This document shows, piece after piece, positions 8,237 through 15,998 of a DNA stretch of 40,381 nucleotides (position 1 is its first letter; each line of letters starts with the position of its first letter). The stretch is from JACNIV01 sp965370415 (lineage in GTDB: Bacteria; Cloacimonadota; Cloacimonadia; Cloacimonadales; TCS61). The translations under genes were made by a program, and so were the position numbers. The DNA lies in the NCBI GenBank assembly GCA_965370415.1, contig CBDUTJ010000026.1, forward strand, positions 1-40,381. The letters are read 5' to 3'. Below the pieces are notes generated by a model, which did not search any database, was not told the origin of the DNA, and saw only the letters and a list, made by a program, of their open reading frames with translations.

Positions 8237-9091
8237 TTACGTCATAACCTTAGTCTCAAACTGATAATTTCTTCCATCGAATTTGATATTTCCAGCTCGA
8301 TTTATGGGATCGTGTTCAAGGCAAACCAGCCAGTTCTTCTCTATTGCTCGCTGATAGAGCTCTCTACGTTTCTCCATAATTTCCACAGGATAGAGATCAA
8401 AACCCATTGTATATGGAATTCTTATGTGTGTGACCGCTGATACAATTCCTCCAAAATAAACCGCTGTTTCTCCTTCTGATTTTATGAAAATAATCTGATG
8501 ATGTTTTGTATGTCCACCTGTGGTTTCGACACTAATTCCGGGAATAACTTCTTTATTGCCTTCGATGAGTTTAACCAGTCCTGCTTCCATAACCGGGACA
8601 TAATTTTCCAGGAAGTAAGTTCCTTTTGTCCTTTCATTTGGATGAATAGCGTCTTCCCATTCGTCTTTCTGGAAGTAGTGAGTAGCATTTTTCAAAGTGG
8701 GAACAATATTGCCTGATTCATCAAATTTTGTGCAAGCGCCCACGTGATCGAAATGAAGATGAGTAGCCACAACCACATCGATATCATCACAAGTTAATCC
8801 TATTTCAGCTAAAGATTGTTCTAATGAAGGTTCATAATTTATTCCGAAAATCTGTTTTTGTTTTTCAGTGAATTTATTGCCCTGTCCCGGATCGATGAGA
8901 ATATTGTGTTCCGGAGTTTTTACAAGTAAAGGATTAATGTTCAATTTTACTCGATTCAATTCATCAGGTTGAATTAATTTTTGCCATATAACTTTAGGGA
9001 CAACTCCGAAATACCCTCCTCCATCCAGCCAGAAAGAACCATCATGAAGAAAATGAAGTTCATAATTACCTAATTGATATTTTTTTACCAT
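8237..9091 (-). CDS. MBL-fold metallo-hydrolase with altered metal site
   Basis: This 284-residue protein has the metallo-beta-lactamase motif THLHFDHVG (residues 110-118), His194 in TTGGHTKHH and His260 in CLEHDP. The start is placed at the ATG at 9091 (VKKYQLGNYELHF), which has an AGAGGAA site. An in-frame extension upstream to 9130 would be encoded by the adjacent inverted repeat and is rejected. The position that normally holds the metal-bridging Asp, seven residues before the His of the T-H-I segment, is Gly215 (YFGGIVSAVTHI). It could be a thioesterase-like or lactonase-like hydrolase acting on acyl-CoA intermediates, but the substrate is unknown. Confidence 0.82.
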   Translation of the reverse strand: MVKKYQLGNYELHFLHDGSFWLDGGGYFGVVPKVIWQKLIQPDELNRVKLNINPLLVKTPEHNILIDPGQGNKFTEKQKQIFGINYEPSLEQSLAEIGLTCDDIDVVVATHLHFDHVGACTKFDESGNIVPTLKNATHYFQKDEWEDAIHPNERTKGTYFLENYVPVMEAGLVKLIEGNKEVIPGISVETTGGHTKHHQIIFIKSEGETAVYFGGIVSAVTHIRIPYTMGFDLYPVEIMEKRRELYQRAIEKNWLVCLEHDPINRAGNIKFDGRNYQFETKVMT

Positions 9092-9109
9092 TTCTTTTCC
9101 TCTTTTTTT

Positions 9110-9178
9110 ACCACAAAGGCACGAAGACACGAAGTTTTTTATACTGTATTATTCTTTGTAACTTTGAGTCTTGGTGGT
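9110..9178. repeat. Inverted-repeat element, ACCACAAAG family, copy 2, overlapping the mutase small-subunit gene
   Basis: Arms of about 25 nt, ACCACAAAGGCACGAAGACA from 9110 and CTTTGTAACTTTGAGTCTTG continuing to 9178, are imperfect inverted copies related to the element at 6433-6532. The right arm lies inside the end of the B12-binding subunit gene and encodes its last residues, TTKTQSYK. Confidence 0.75.
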
Positions 9179-9562
9179 TATTTCTTTTATATATTCAACG
9201 ATCTCATTAGTTGGTGCTCCCGGTGTGAAGATTCTTTTAACTCCCATTTGCATAAGTTTTTTTATATCTTCTTCGGGTATAATCCCACCACCCATCACAA
9301 TTATATGCTCAGCATTTTTTTGTTTTAAAAGATCAATAATTTTGGGGAAGATCGTCATGTGAGCACCGGATAATATTGAAAGTCCGATAATATCTACATC
9401 TTCCTGAATTGCTGCTTCTACGATACTTTCCGAAAGCTGATGAAGTCCAGTATAAATTACTTCAAAGCCAGCATCTCGAAAAGCTGCAGCGATTACTTTT
9501 GCTCCCCTGTCATGTCCGTCAAGACCGGGTTTACCGATTAAAATTCTAATCTTTTTATCCAT
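9149..9562 (-). CDS. icmB: Cobalamin-binding small subunit of acyl-CoA mutase (isobutyryl-CoA mutase type)
   Basis: This 137-residue protein is the B12-binding half of a two-subunit acyl-CoA mutase. It has the base-off/His-on motif DGHDRG (Asp15-x-His17-x2-Gly20), SILSG around residue 62 and a MGGGII segment. Free-standing subunits of this size occur in isobutyryl-CoA mutases and in two-subunit methylmalonyl-CoA mutases; the choice here follows the substrate-pocket residues of the large subunit. An S23 gene separates it from the large-subunit gene. Its last residues come from an intergenic repeat. An AGGAGG-like site (CGGAGG) precedes the ATG. Confidence 0.85.
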   Translation of the reverse strand: MDKKIRILIGKPGLDGHDRGAKVIAAAFRDAGFEVIYTGLHQLSESIVEAAIQEDVDIIGLSILSGAHMTIFPKIIDLLKQKNAEHIIVMGGGIIPEEDIKKLMQMGVKRIFTPGAPTNEIVEYIKEITTKTQSYKE

Positions 9563-9588
9563 AAAAACCTCCGATGGAGATAATTTCT

Positions 9589-9681
9589 AAATCCTAATTA
9601 CCTAATGACAAATAAAATCCTAAATCCTAATGTCTAATGATAAATAGAATTTCAAAACTCAAATACCTAATGATAAATAAA
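9589..9681. repeat. Degenerate tandem repeats, AAATCCTAAT-CTAATGA-AAATA
   Basis: Upstream of icmB there are three to four imperfect units of about 25-30 nt (AAATCCTAATTACCTAATGA, AAATCCTAATGTCTAATGAT, and CAAATACCTAATGATAAAT). No ORF and no sign of a CRISPR layout is seen. The 217-bp gap 9563-9779 otherwise holds only AT-rich sequence and one copy of the S23-flanking repeat. Confidence 0.6.
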
Positions 9682-9730
9682 TGTTACAGCATTACAAAAC
9701 TGGAGTTTGGAAACGAGAGAACTTTTTGAT

Positions 9731-9780
9731 AATTTGACATTTGAATTTTTATTAGAAATTAGATATTTGAAATTTTTCAT
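9731..9780. repeat. Direct repeat flanking the S23 gene, downstream copy
   Basis: This sequence (core GAATTTTTATTAGAAATT, then TTTGAAATTT and CAT) is an imperfect direct copy of 10144-10193. The pair brackets the S23 four-helix-bundle gene. The copies share about 40 of 50 positions when small gaps are allowed (my alignment by eye). Confidence 0.6.
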
Positions 9781-10193
9781 TATCTTACGCTTTTTCTTCT
9801 TGATTTGATAATTATTGATGAAAAAATTAAATTTAATTCATTCGATTCTTTCCACAATATTTTGGCTTCTTCTTTTAATTCAGGAACTGCTTTGGCAATC
9901 ATTCTTAACCAAAATTTTGATTCTTTCGATTCCTTGTTACAGATTCCAATTTTATGTTCAAAGTCTTTTTTTGATTCTGCACAGTCAGCTTCGTTATAAT
10001 TCGCTCCAACACTTGTTCCTGCTTTAATTAATTGTGTAATCAAAGGTAATGTTATAGGATTTCTTGGAATTTTCTTTGCAAATTCTATTATATCCTCGCC
10101 AAATTTAGCAGTTCGTTCTTCCAAATCATACTTATTTTTTGGTAATTTGGTATTTGGATTTTTATTAGAAATTTGAAATTTGTCCTTTGTCAT
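9780..10193 (-). CDS. Four-helix-bundle protein, S23/23S rRNA intervening-sequence family
   Basis: This 137-residue protein matches the S23 four-helix-bundle family: TLPLITQLIKAGTSVGANYNEA followed by FEHKIGICNKESKESKFWL. Members were first found in 23S rRNA intervening sequences and are scattered as single genes in many bacteria. Their function is unknown, perhaps RNA binding. The first roughly 20 residues (MTKDKFQISNKNPNTKLPK) are encoded by the upstream flanking direct repeat, so the true functional core probably starts near YDLEERTAKFGEDI. It separates the two subunit genes of the mutase and has no plausible role in the pathway. Confidence 0.85.
   Translation of the reverse strand: MTKDKFQISNKNPNTKLPKNKYDLEERTAKFGEDIIEFAKKIPRNPITLPLITQLIKAGTSVGANYNEADCAESKKDFEHKIGICNKESKESKFWLRMIAKAVPELKEEAKILWKESNELNLIFSSIIIKSRRKSVR
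10144..10193. repeat. Direct repeat flanking the S23 gene, upstream copy
   Basis: This copy (core GGATTTTTATTAGAAATTTG, then AAATTTGTCCTTTGTCAT) overlaps the start codon and first codons of the S23 gene and mirrors 9731-9780. The bracketing suggests the gene arrived as a small cassette. Confidence 0.6.
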
Positions 10194-10209
10194 TTTCTTC
10201 TTACTTCTC

Positions 10210-11844
10210 TTAAAAAATTATTGGTTCTTTATAAACACCAAAAATCTCTTTTAAAGTACTGCACATTTCTCCAAGTGTAGCATATTCTCGAACACAATCC
10301 AATATTCTGGGCATTAAATTTTCTCCGTTTTCAGCAGCTTCTCGAAGTTTGATCAAAGTTTCTTTTACTTTGGAATTATTTCTTTCTTCCTTCACTTTCT
10401 TAAGAGATTTCTTCTGGTCTATCTCTACCTCTTCCGGAATTTTCAGAAGTTCGATGTCTATATTCTTTTCTTCCTCATTGAACAAGTTCACACCGATATG
10501 GAATTTTTCCTTTTTCTCTAAAGATTTCTGGTATTCATAAGCACTGCGGGAGATTTCTCTTTGAAAAAATCCTTTTTCTATTGCCGGAACAACACCACCT
10601 AAAGTTTCAATCTTATCGAAATATTCAAAGGTTAATTTTTCCAATTTATCTGTTAAAGCTTCCACATAATAAGAACCACCAAGAGGGTCGATTGTATTTG
10701 CAGCACCGGTTTCATAAGCAATCAGTTGCTGGGTTCGAAGAGCTATTTTCACTGCTTTTTCTGTAGGAAGAGCATAAGTTTCATCCATTGAATTCGTATG
10801 AAGTGATTGTGTTCCACCTAAAACGGCGGCTAACCCCTGAAATGCAGTTCTGATAATATTATTTTCCGGTTGTTGAGCTGTCAGACTGCATCCAGCAGTT
10901 TGAGTATGGAATCTGACAAGATATGATTTCGGATTTTGAGCATGATATTTATCTTTCATCAGTTTTGCCCAAATTCGACGGGCAGCTCGATATTTAGCAA
11001 TTTCTTCAAAAAAATCTAAATGAGAATTAAAAAAGAATGATAAACGAGGAGCGAATGTATCGACCGGAAGACCTGCTTTGATCCCGTAATCAACATAAGT
11101 ATAACCATTTGCGAGAGTGAAGGCAAGTTCCTGAAGTGCAGTAGAGCCAGCTTCACGGATATGATAACCGGAAATTGAAATTGTATTCCATTTGGGAACA
11201 TTTTCAGAGCAATATTTAAGTATATCTGTTATAATTCTCATCGATGGTTCGGGAGGATAAATCCAGGTTTTTTGAGCTTGATATTCTTTGAGCATATCAT
11301 TTTGAATTGTGCCAGTTAGAACTTCTTTTGGAACTCCCTGCTTTTCCCCGACAACGATATACATTGCCAGCAGCATTGCAGCAGGTGGATTGATGGTCAT
11401 GGAAGTGGAGATTTTTTCCAGGGGAATACCATCGAAGAGAATTTCCATATCTCGCAGGGTATCGATAGCAACGCCACATTTCCCGACTTCACCTTGAGCA
11501 AATGGATCATCGGAATCTTTTCCATATAAAGTAGGAAAATCAAAAGCAACAGACAACCCGGTCTGACCGTGTTTCATAAGATATTTATAACGATTATTAG
11601 TATCTTTTGGAGTTCCGAAACCGGAAAACTGACGCATTGTCCACAATCTTCCGCGATACATTGTTGGTTGAACTCCACGAGTATATGGATATTCTCCAGG
11701 ATAATTTAGATCTTTTTCATAATCAAAATTTTTATTATCATCGGGAGTGTATAATGGATTTATTTTAATTTTTGACAGATTAGAAAAATTAAAATCTCTT
11801 TCTTTTCGCTTAGAATATTTTTCTTTCCATATGTCTTTGCTCAT
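10210..11844 (-). CDS. icmA: Acyl-CoA mutase large subunit, isobutyryl-CoA mutase type
   Basis: This 544-residue protein is the substrate-binding TIM-barrel subunit of a B12-dependent acyl-CoA mutase. The ATG at 11844 has an AAGGAGG site; a TTG just upstream was rejected. In methylmalonyl-CoA mutase a Tyr (RQYAGF) and an Arg 118 residues later (FMVRNTY) bind the carboxylate of the substrate. Here they are Phe73 (RQFSGF) and Gln191 (KEYQAQKTW), the combination known from isobutyryl-CoA mutase. The enzyme should therefore interconvert isobutyryl-CoA and n-butyryl-CoA. The length of about 545 residues and the separate B12 subunit also fit IcmA/IcmB. The GTPase gene lies 14 nt upstream. Pivalyl-CoA or other branched substrates remain possible. 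Confidence 0.88.
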   Translation of the reverse strand: MSKDIWKEKYSKRKERDFNFSNLSKIKINPLYTPDDNKNFDYEKDLNYPGEYPYTRGVQPTMYRGRLWTMRQFSGFGTPKDTNNRYKYLMKHGQTGLSVAFDFPTLYGKDSDDPFAQGEVGKCGVAIDTLRDMEILFDGIPLEKISTSMTINPPAAMLLAMYIVVGEKQGVPKEVLTGTIQNDMLKEYQAQKTWIYPPEPSMRIITDILKYCSENVPKWNTISISGYHIREAGSTALQELAFTLANGYTYVDYGIKAGLPVDTFAPRLSFFFNSHLDFFEEIAKYRAARRIWAKLMKDKYHAQNPKSYLVRFHTQTAGCSLTAQQPENNIIRTAFQGLAAVLGGTQSLHTNSMDETYALPTEKAVKIALRTQQLIAYETGAANTIDPLGGSYYVEALTDKLEKLTFEYFDKIETLGGVVPAIEKGFFQREISRSAYEYQKSLEKKEKFHIGVNLFNEEEKNIDIELLKIPEEVEIDQKKSLKKVKEERNNSKVKETLIKLREAAENGENLMPRILDCVREYATLGEMCSTLKEIFGVYKEPIIF

Positions 11845-11858
11845 CAAACCTCCTTCAT

Positions 11859-12788
11859 CTAAAAAATCTTCTTTGCAATTTCATCTATAATATAATGAGG
11901 AGTTATTTTACGATCGTATGCTTTGTCTATCATTTTCTTTAGTTGTTTTTGATCTATTACATAATCATGCAGATGAGTTTTTATTCTTTCTTCGATCAAT
12001 TCGTTTACTCTTATTACTAATTTATTCTTTCTTTCTATTTCAAGTTCTCCACTTTTTTCTAAATATTCTTTGTGGGATTTAATAGCGGATACAAGTTCGT
12101 CGATTCCAATGTTCTCGATTGCTGTGGTCTTTAAAATCGGATAATGCCAACCAGTGTTATGTATTCGAAGTTCAAATGCAAATTTCATTTCCAGAATTAA
12201 TCTGTCGGCTCCAGTTCGATCACCTTTATTAACAACCAGTATATCTGCAACTTCCAGAATACCGGCTTTCATTGCCTGGATTGCATCACCGGATTCAGGA
12301 ACTAATACAACAACAGTTGTATCACAAACCTGGGCAATATCCAGTTCCACCTGTCCCACACCAACCGTTTCTATCAGAATATAATCCATACCAGCTGCGT
12401 CGAGAACAAGAGCCACATCTTTTGTTTTGGAAGCCAATCCACCCAGACTTCCCCTTGTAGCCATACTCCGGATAAAAACATTTTCATTCAAAGCCAGATC
12501 ATTCATCCTGATACGATCCCCGAGCAAAGCTCCACCGGAAAATGGAGATGTGGGGTCAACTGCAATAATACCTACTTTTTTATTGTTTTCTAATAATTTT
12601 GGAACTATAGCATTTACAAGTGAAGATTTCCCAGCACCCGGAGGTCCTGTAATACCAATGTAATATGCTTTTCCAGTATGGGGAAAAATATCTTCTAAAA
12701 GTTTGGGATCAGTGCCATTTTCAATTTTAGTAATTACACGAGCTATTGCTGGTTTTTCACCTTTTAGAAATCTTTGTAATAATCCCAT
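11859..12788 (-). CDS. MeaB/ArgK-type GTPase chaperone of the B12 mutase
   Basis: This 309-residue G3E-family GTPase has a Walker A loop GPPGAGKSSLVNAI near residues 50-63, VGIIAVDPTSPFSGGALLGDRIRM (switch region), an ETVGVGQVELDI segment and NKGD for guanine recognition. MeaB proteins gate cobalamin delivery to, and protect, acyl-CoA mutases. The gene directly precedes icmA, matching that role. It is a stand-alone protein, not the fused IcmF arrangement. Confidence 0.92.
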   Translation of the reverse strand: MGLLQRFLKGEKPAIARVITKIENGTDPKLLEDIFPHTGKAYYIGITGPPGAGKSSLVNAIVPKLLENNKKVGIIAVDPTSPFSGGALLGDRIRMNDLALNENVFIRSMATRGSLGGLASKTKDVALVLDAAGMDYILIETVGVGQVELDIAQVCDTTVVVLVPESGDAIQAMKAGILEVADILVVNKGDRTGADRLILEMKFAFELRIHNTGWHYPILKTTAIENIGIDELVSAIKSHKEYLEKSGELEIERKNKLVIRVNELIEERIKTHLHDYVIDQKQLKKMIDKAYDRKITPHYIIDEIAKKIF

Positions 12789-12810
12789 TAAATATTAACT
12801 TCCTTTAAGA

Positions 12811-13998
12811 TTATAAGCATTCAAAAATTATTTCGGAAATATCCATAACTTTGATATCAACATCCATCGATTTTAAAGTTTCTTCAAACATCTGCAGGCA
12901 GTATGGACAGGCAACTGCAATGATGTCAGCGCCAGTATCCATCAATTGTTTAAGGCGTACATTTACGATGCGCTCATCTTTTTCCCATTCCAGCCACAAG
13001 CCGCCACTTCCTGCTCCACAACACAAACTTAAACTCCGATTGAAATTTTCTACTTCCAGGAATTCCAGTCCAGGAATGTTTTTTAATATATTTCTTGGTT
13101 CTTCATAAATGTTATTTTTACGACCAAGTGTACACGGATCATGGTAAACTACTTTTTTATCAAAGCTTTTATTGAGTTTCAATTTTCCTGTATCTATAAG
13201 GTATGAAAAATACTGTGTAGTATGCAGAACTTCAAAATCAGCTCCAAAATCAGGATATTCGTTTTTGAAGGTAGTAAAGCAATGAGGAGAAGTGACGAGT
13301 ACTTTTTCCACTCCTGAATCTTCAAATGTTTTAATATTAGCTTGGGCAACTTCTTTAAAAATATCTTCTGCTCCAATTCTTCTGATTACTTCACCGCAAC
13401 AGGTTTCTTTTACTCCCAGAATTCCAAATGATACTTTACATTTCTGTAAGATCCCAATTGTGGATTGAGCTACTTTCTGATTTCTGGTTTCGTATGCAGG
13501 AAGACAGCCGGGAAAATATAAAAATTCCATTCCTTGTTTGAAATCTGGCACATTTAATCCTTTTGTCCAATCTGCTCTATTTTCTCTATGTTCACCAAAT
13601 GGATTTCCTACGTTATGTGTTTTTTGGACTGTAGATTTTAAAGTTTCTGGATAGGAATCAAAATCAACCAGAAGGCGTCGAGCAGCTCGCAGGATATTGG
13701 AGGTGCTGATACCGTGCGGACATTGATCAAGGCACGCTTCGCAACCAACACAGCGATAGATCAGATCGATTTCTTTTTCCAGTTCTTTTTTATCTTCACT
13801 GCTGGCAACTACTCCCAAGGCTGTTTCAAGAGAAAACTTGAACACAGGATAATCATATATTTCGACCTGAAACCAGGGACATACGCTTGTACACTTCCCA
13901 CATTGATAACATTTGTAGATATCTTCAGCGCCCATTTCGATAAGAATATCTCTTATCTCAGGATTTATCTCAGTTGTAAGATTTTTTTTGTCTTTCAA
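12811..13998 (-). CDS. Fused HdrC-HdrB-like iron-sulfur oxidoreductase (two 4Fe-4S ferredoxin motifs plus two CCG domains)
   Basis: This 395-residue protein joins an HdrC-like part with two [4Fe-4S] motifs (Cys30-33-36-40 and Cys83-86-89-93) to an HdrB-like part with two CCG domains (Cys165, Cys200-Cys201-Gly, Cys240; and Cys289, Cys326-Cys327-Gly, Cys364-Cys367). CCG domains bind the noncubane clusters of heterodisulfide reductase. No transmembrane segment is visible, which distinguishes it from the membrane-bound DUF224 ETF:quinone oxidoreductases. The start is a TTG preceded by GAGGATAAAC. It is encoded 17 nt after HdrA and in the same run as EtfAB, so it probably passes electrons from the dehydrogenases to an unknown acceptor. 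Confidence 0.88.
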   Translation of the reverse strand: MKDKKNLTTEINPEIRDILIEMGAEDIYKCYQCGKCTSVCPWFQVEIYDYPVFKFSLETALGVVASSEDKKELEKEIDLIYRCVGCEACLDQCPHGISTSNILRAARRLLVDFDSYPETLKSTVQKTHNVGNPFGEHRENRADWTKGLNVPDFKQGMEFLYFPGCLPAYETRNQKVAQSTIGILQKCKVSFGILGVKETCCGEVIRRIGAEDIFKEVAQANIKTFEDSGVEKVLVTSPHCFTTFKNEYPDFGADFEVLHTTQYFSYLIDTGKLKLNKSFDKKVVYHDPCTLGRKNNIYEEPRNILKNIPGLEFLEVENFNRSLSLCCGAGSGGLWLEWEKDERIVNVRLKQLMDTGADIIAVACPYCLQMFEETLKSMDVDIKVMDISEIIFECL

Positions 13999-14015
13999 GT
14001 TTATCCTCTAATTTT

Positions 14016-15995
14016 TCATTCTCGTTCCAATGCTCTTTTGTTGGAATGTAAGAGTACACTTATCATATTATCTATCTGTATATCAGTCAGATTTATTTGC
14101 TGTGAAGCTCCTGAAGGACAAGCGCTGATACATGCTCCGCAACCTTCACAGAGAATCTCGTTCACAGAAACTATTTTTTTTCTCTCATCCATTTCCCTGG
14201 CATCATAAGGACAGGTTGCTATACAAATACCACAGCCTGAACATAGATCTTCGTTCACACTTGCTATGATCGGTGAATGTGAAATTTCATCACTGGAAAA
14301 AAGAGTCAAAACTTTAGCTGCAGCACCTGATGCCTGCGAAACTGTATCAGGAATATCTTTGGGTCCCTGTGCCGTGCCTGCCAGATAAAATCCAGGCACA
14401 AGAGATTCTACAGGACGCAATTTCGGGTGAGCTTCAGTGAAGAAACCAAAATCGTTCGTATGTATTCTTAATGTTCTTGCCAGATCCAATGCTCCGGTTG
14501 AAGAAATCATTGACATCGATAGAACTACCATATCACATTTTACACGAAGTTGTTTCCCCGTGAGAGTATTGATGCACCAGACAACCAGATCATCTCCCTG
14601 TTTGATTATTCTGGCAGGTTTTCCCCTGATGTACAAAATATTTCCTTCTTCTTTTGCTCTGGTAAGAAATTCTTCATAATCTTTTCCACTGGTTCTGATA
14701 TCAATAGAGAAAACAATAGCTTCACCATCTGGAACATGTTCTTTATAAAGCAGGGCATGTTTCACCATATACATGCAGCAAATTTTGGAACAATAAGGAA
14801 GATGATGTTCAGGATCACGGGAGCCAACGCAGGAAATAAAAGCTATTCTTTTTGGAATTTTATTATCAGAAGGTCGTAGAACTTCACCCTGAGTAGGTCC
14901 TGAAGCAGAGAGTAATCTCTCAAATTGTAATCCATTAATTACATCGGGATATTTTCCTGCTCCATATTCGATCATGTTTTCCATTGGATAGAGTTCATAT
15001 CCTGTGGCAACTACAATGGCACCTACCTCCTCTTCGATTATCTCATCTTTTTGTTTGAAATCAATAGCATTCAAAGTGCATACGATTTGACAAACACCAC
15101 ACGTTCCATCTTTCAAAAAAAAGGTGCAATTTTCCTTATCGATAACAGGTTTATTGGGAACAGCTTGCGGGAATGGAGTATAGATAGCTTTTCTTTTTCC
15201 CATACCTTCATCAAATTCTGAATCTATACTCACCGGACATTTTTCGCTGCAAACTCCACAACCTGTACATTTACTATTATCTACGTAAGATGCTTTCCTT
15301 CTGATCTTGATTTTGAAATTTCCAACACTTCCGGAGATATCTTCTAATTCCGAGTAAACAAATAAACTGATATTTTCATGTTGGGATACTTCAACCATTT
15401 TAGGCGTTAGAATACATTGAGAACAATCCAGGGTTGGAAAAGTTTCTGATAGCTGAGCCATGTGCCCACCAATTGACGGACTTTTTTCTATCAGGATCAC
15501 TTTGTGACCTGAATTGGCAATATCCAGTGATGCCTGTATACCAGCAATACCTCCACCAATTACCAGAGCCTTTGGATTTACTTTAACTTTTACAGGAGAA
15601 AGAGATTCATTCAGCTTTGTTTTTTCAATTATCGATCCAATTATACTGATTGCCTTAGAAGTTGCTTCTTTGATCTCTGAATGAACCCAACTGCATTGTT
15701 CTCTTATATTGGCGATTTCAGTAAGGTAGGGATTCAGACCTTCTTTTACCGCAGTATTCCTGAAAGTTAGTTCATGAAGAGATGGGGAACAGGCTGCTAT
15801 AACTATCCCATCCAATTTTTTATCTTTTATATTTTTTTTTATTAAGTCCTGTCCCGGATCAGAACACATATATTTATAATCGGTGCAAAAAGCAACTCCG
15901 GGATATTTTTTTATTTCTTCAACAACCTCATCGATATTGACTGTTGAACTAATATTTCTACCGCAGTGACAAACGAAAACTCCAATTTTCTTCAA
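14016..15995 (-). CDS. HdrA-like FAD/iron-sulfur protein
   Basis: This 659-residue protein has the full HdrA layout: an N-terminal domain with VFVCHCGRNIS, an FAD-binding GGGIAGIQAS at 147-156, a ferredoxin-like cluster site around Cys243-Cys253, further cysteines at 290, 299, 302 and 306, and two C-terminal [4Fe-4S] motifs (Cys585-Cys595 and Cys616-Cys626). In methanogens HdrA is the flavin-bifurcating centre. Here it sits between EtfA and the fused HdrC-HdrB, suggesting a soluble complex linking ETF to low-potential carriers such as ferredoxin or NADH. The start codon is TTG at 15995, 3 nt after the EtfA stop; the nearest SD-like GGAG is rather distant. Confidence 0.9.
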   Translation of the reverse strand: MKKIGVFVCHCGRNISSTVNIDEVVEEIKKYPGVAFCTDYKYMCSDPGQDLIKKNIKDKKLDGIVIAACSPSLHELTFRNTAVKEGLNPYLTEIANIREQCSWVHSEIKEATSKAISIIGSIIEKTKLNESLSPVKVKVNPKALVIGGGIAGIQASLDIANSGHKVILIEKSPSIGGHMAQLSETFPTLDCSQCILTPKMVEVSQHENISLFVYSELEDISGSVGNFKIKIRRKASYVDNSKCTGCGVCSEKCPVSIDSEFDEGMGKRKAIYTPFPQAVPNKPVIDKENCTFFLKDGTCGVCQIVCTLNAIDFKQKDEIIEEEVGAIVVATGYELYPMENMIEYGAGKYPDVINGLQFERLLSASGPTQGEVLRPSDNKIPKRIAFISCVGSRDPEHHLPYCSKICCMYMVKHALLYKEHVPDGEAIVFSIDIRTSGKDYEEFLTRAKEEGNILYIRGKPARIIKQGDDLVVWCINTLTGKQLRVKCDMVVLSMSMISSTGALDLARTLRIHTNDFGFFTEAHPKLRPVESLVPGFYLAGTAQGPKDIPDTVSQASGAAAKVLTLFSSDEISHSPIIASVNEDLCSGCGICIATCPYDAREMDERKKIVSVNEILCEGCGACISACPSGASQQINLTDIQIDNMISVLLHSNKRALERE

Positions 15996-15998
15996 GTT

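Noticed and set aside
8237..9130. Longer N-terminus of the MBL hydrolase starting at 9130
   Set aside because: The extra residues are encoded by the inverted repeat and lack a ribosome site; the ATG at 9091 has one and begins a typical family N-terminus.
9589..9681. Possible CRISPR array
   Set aside because: The units are degenerate, of uneven length, and have no unique spacers; no cas genes are present.
10210..11844. Methylmalonyl-CoA mutase large subunit
   Set aside because: The two carboxylate-binding residues of that enzyme are replaced by Phe73 and Gln191, the isobutyryl-CoA mutase pair.
12811..13998. Membrane-bound ETF:quinone oxidoreductase (DUF224 type)
   Set aside because: No transmembrane helices are seen, while both ferredoxin motifs and both CCG domains are those of a soluble HdrC-HdrB fusion.
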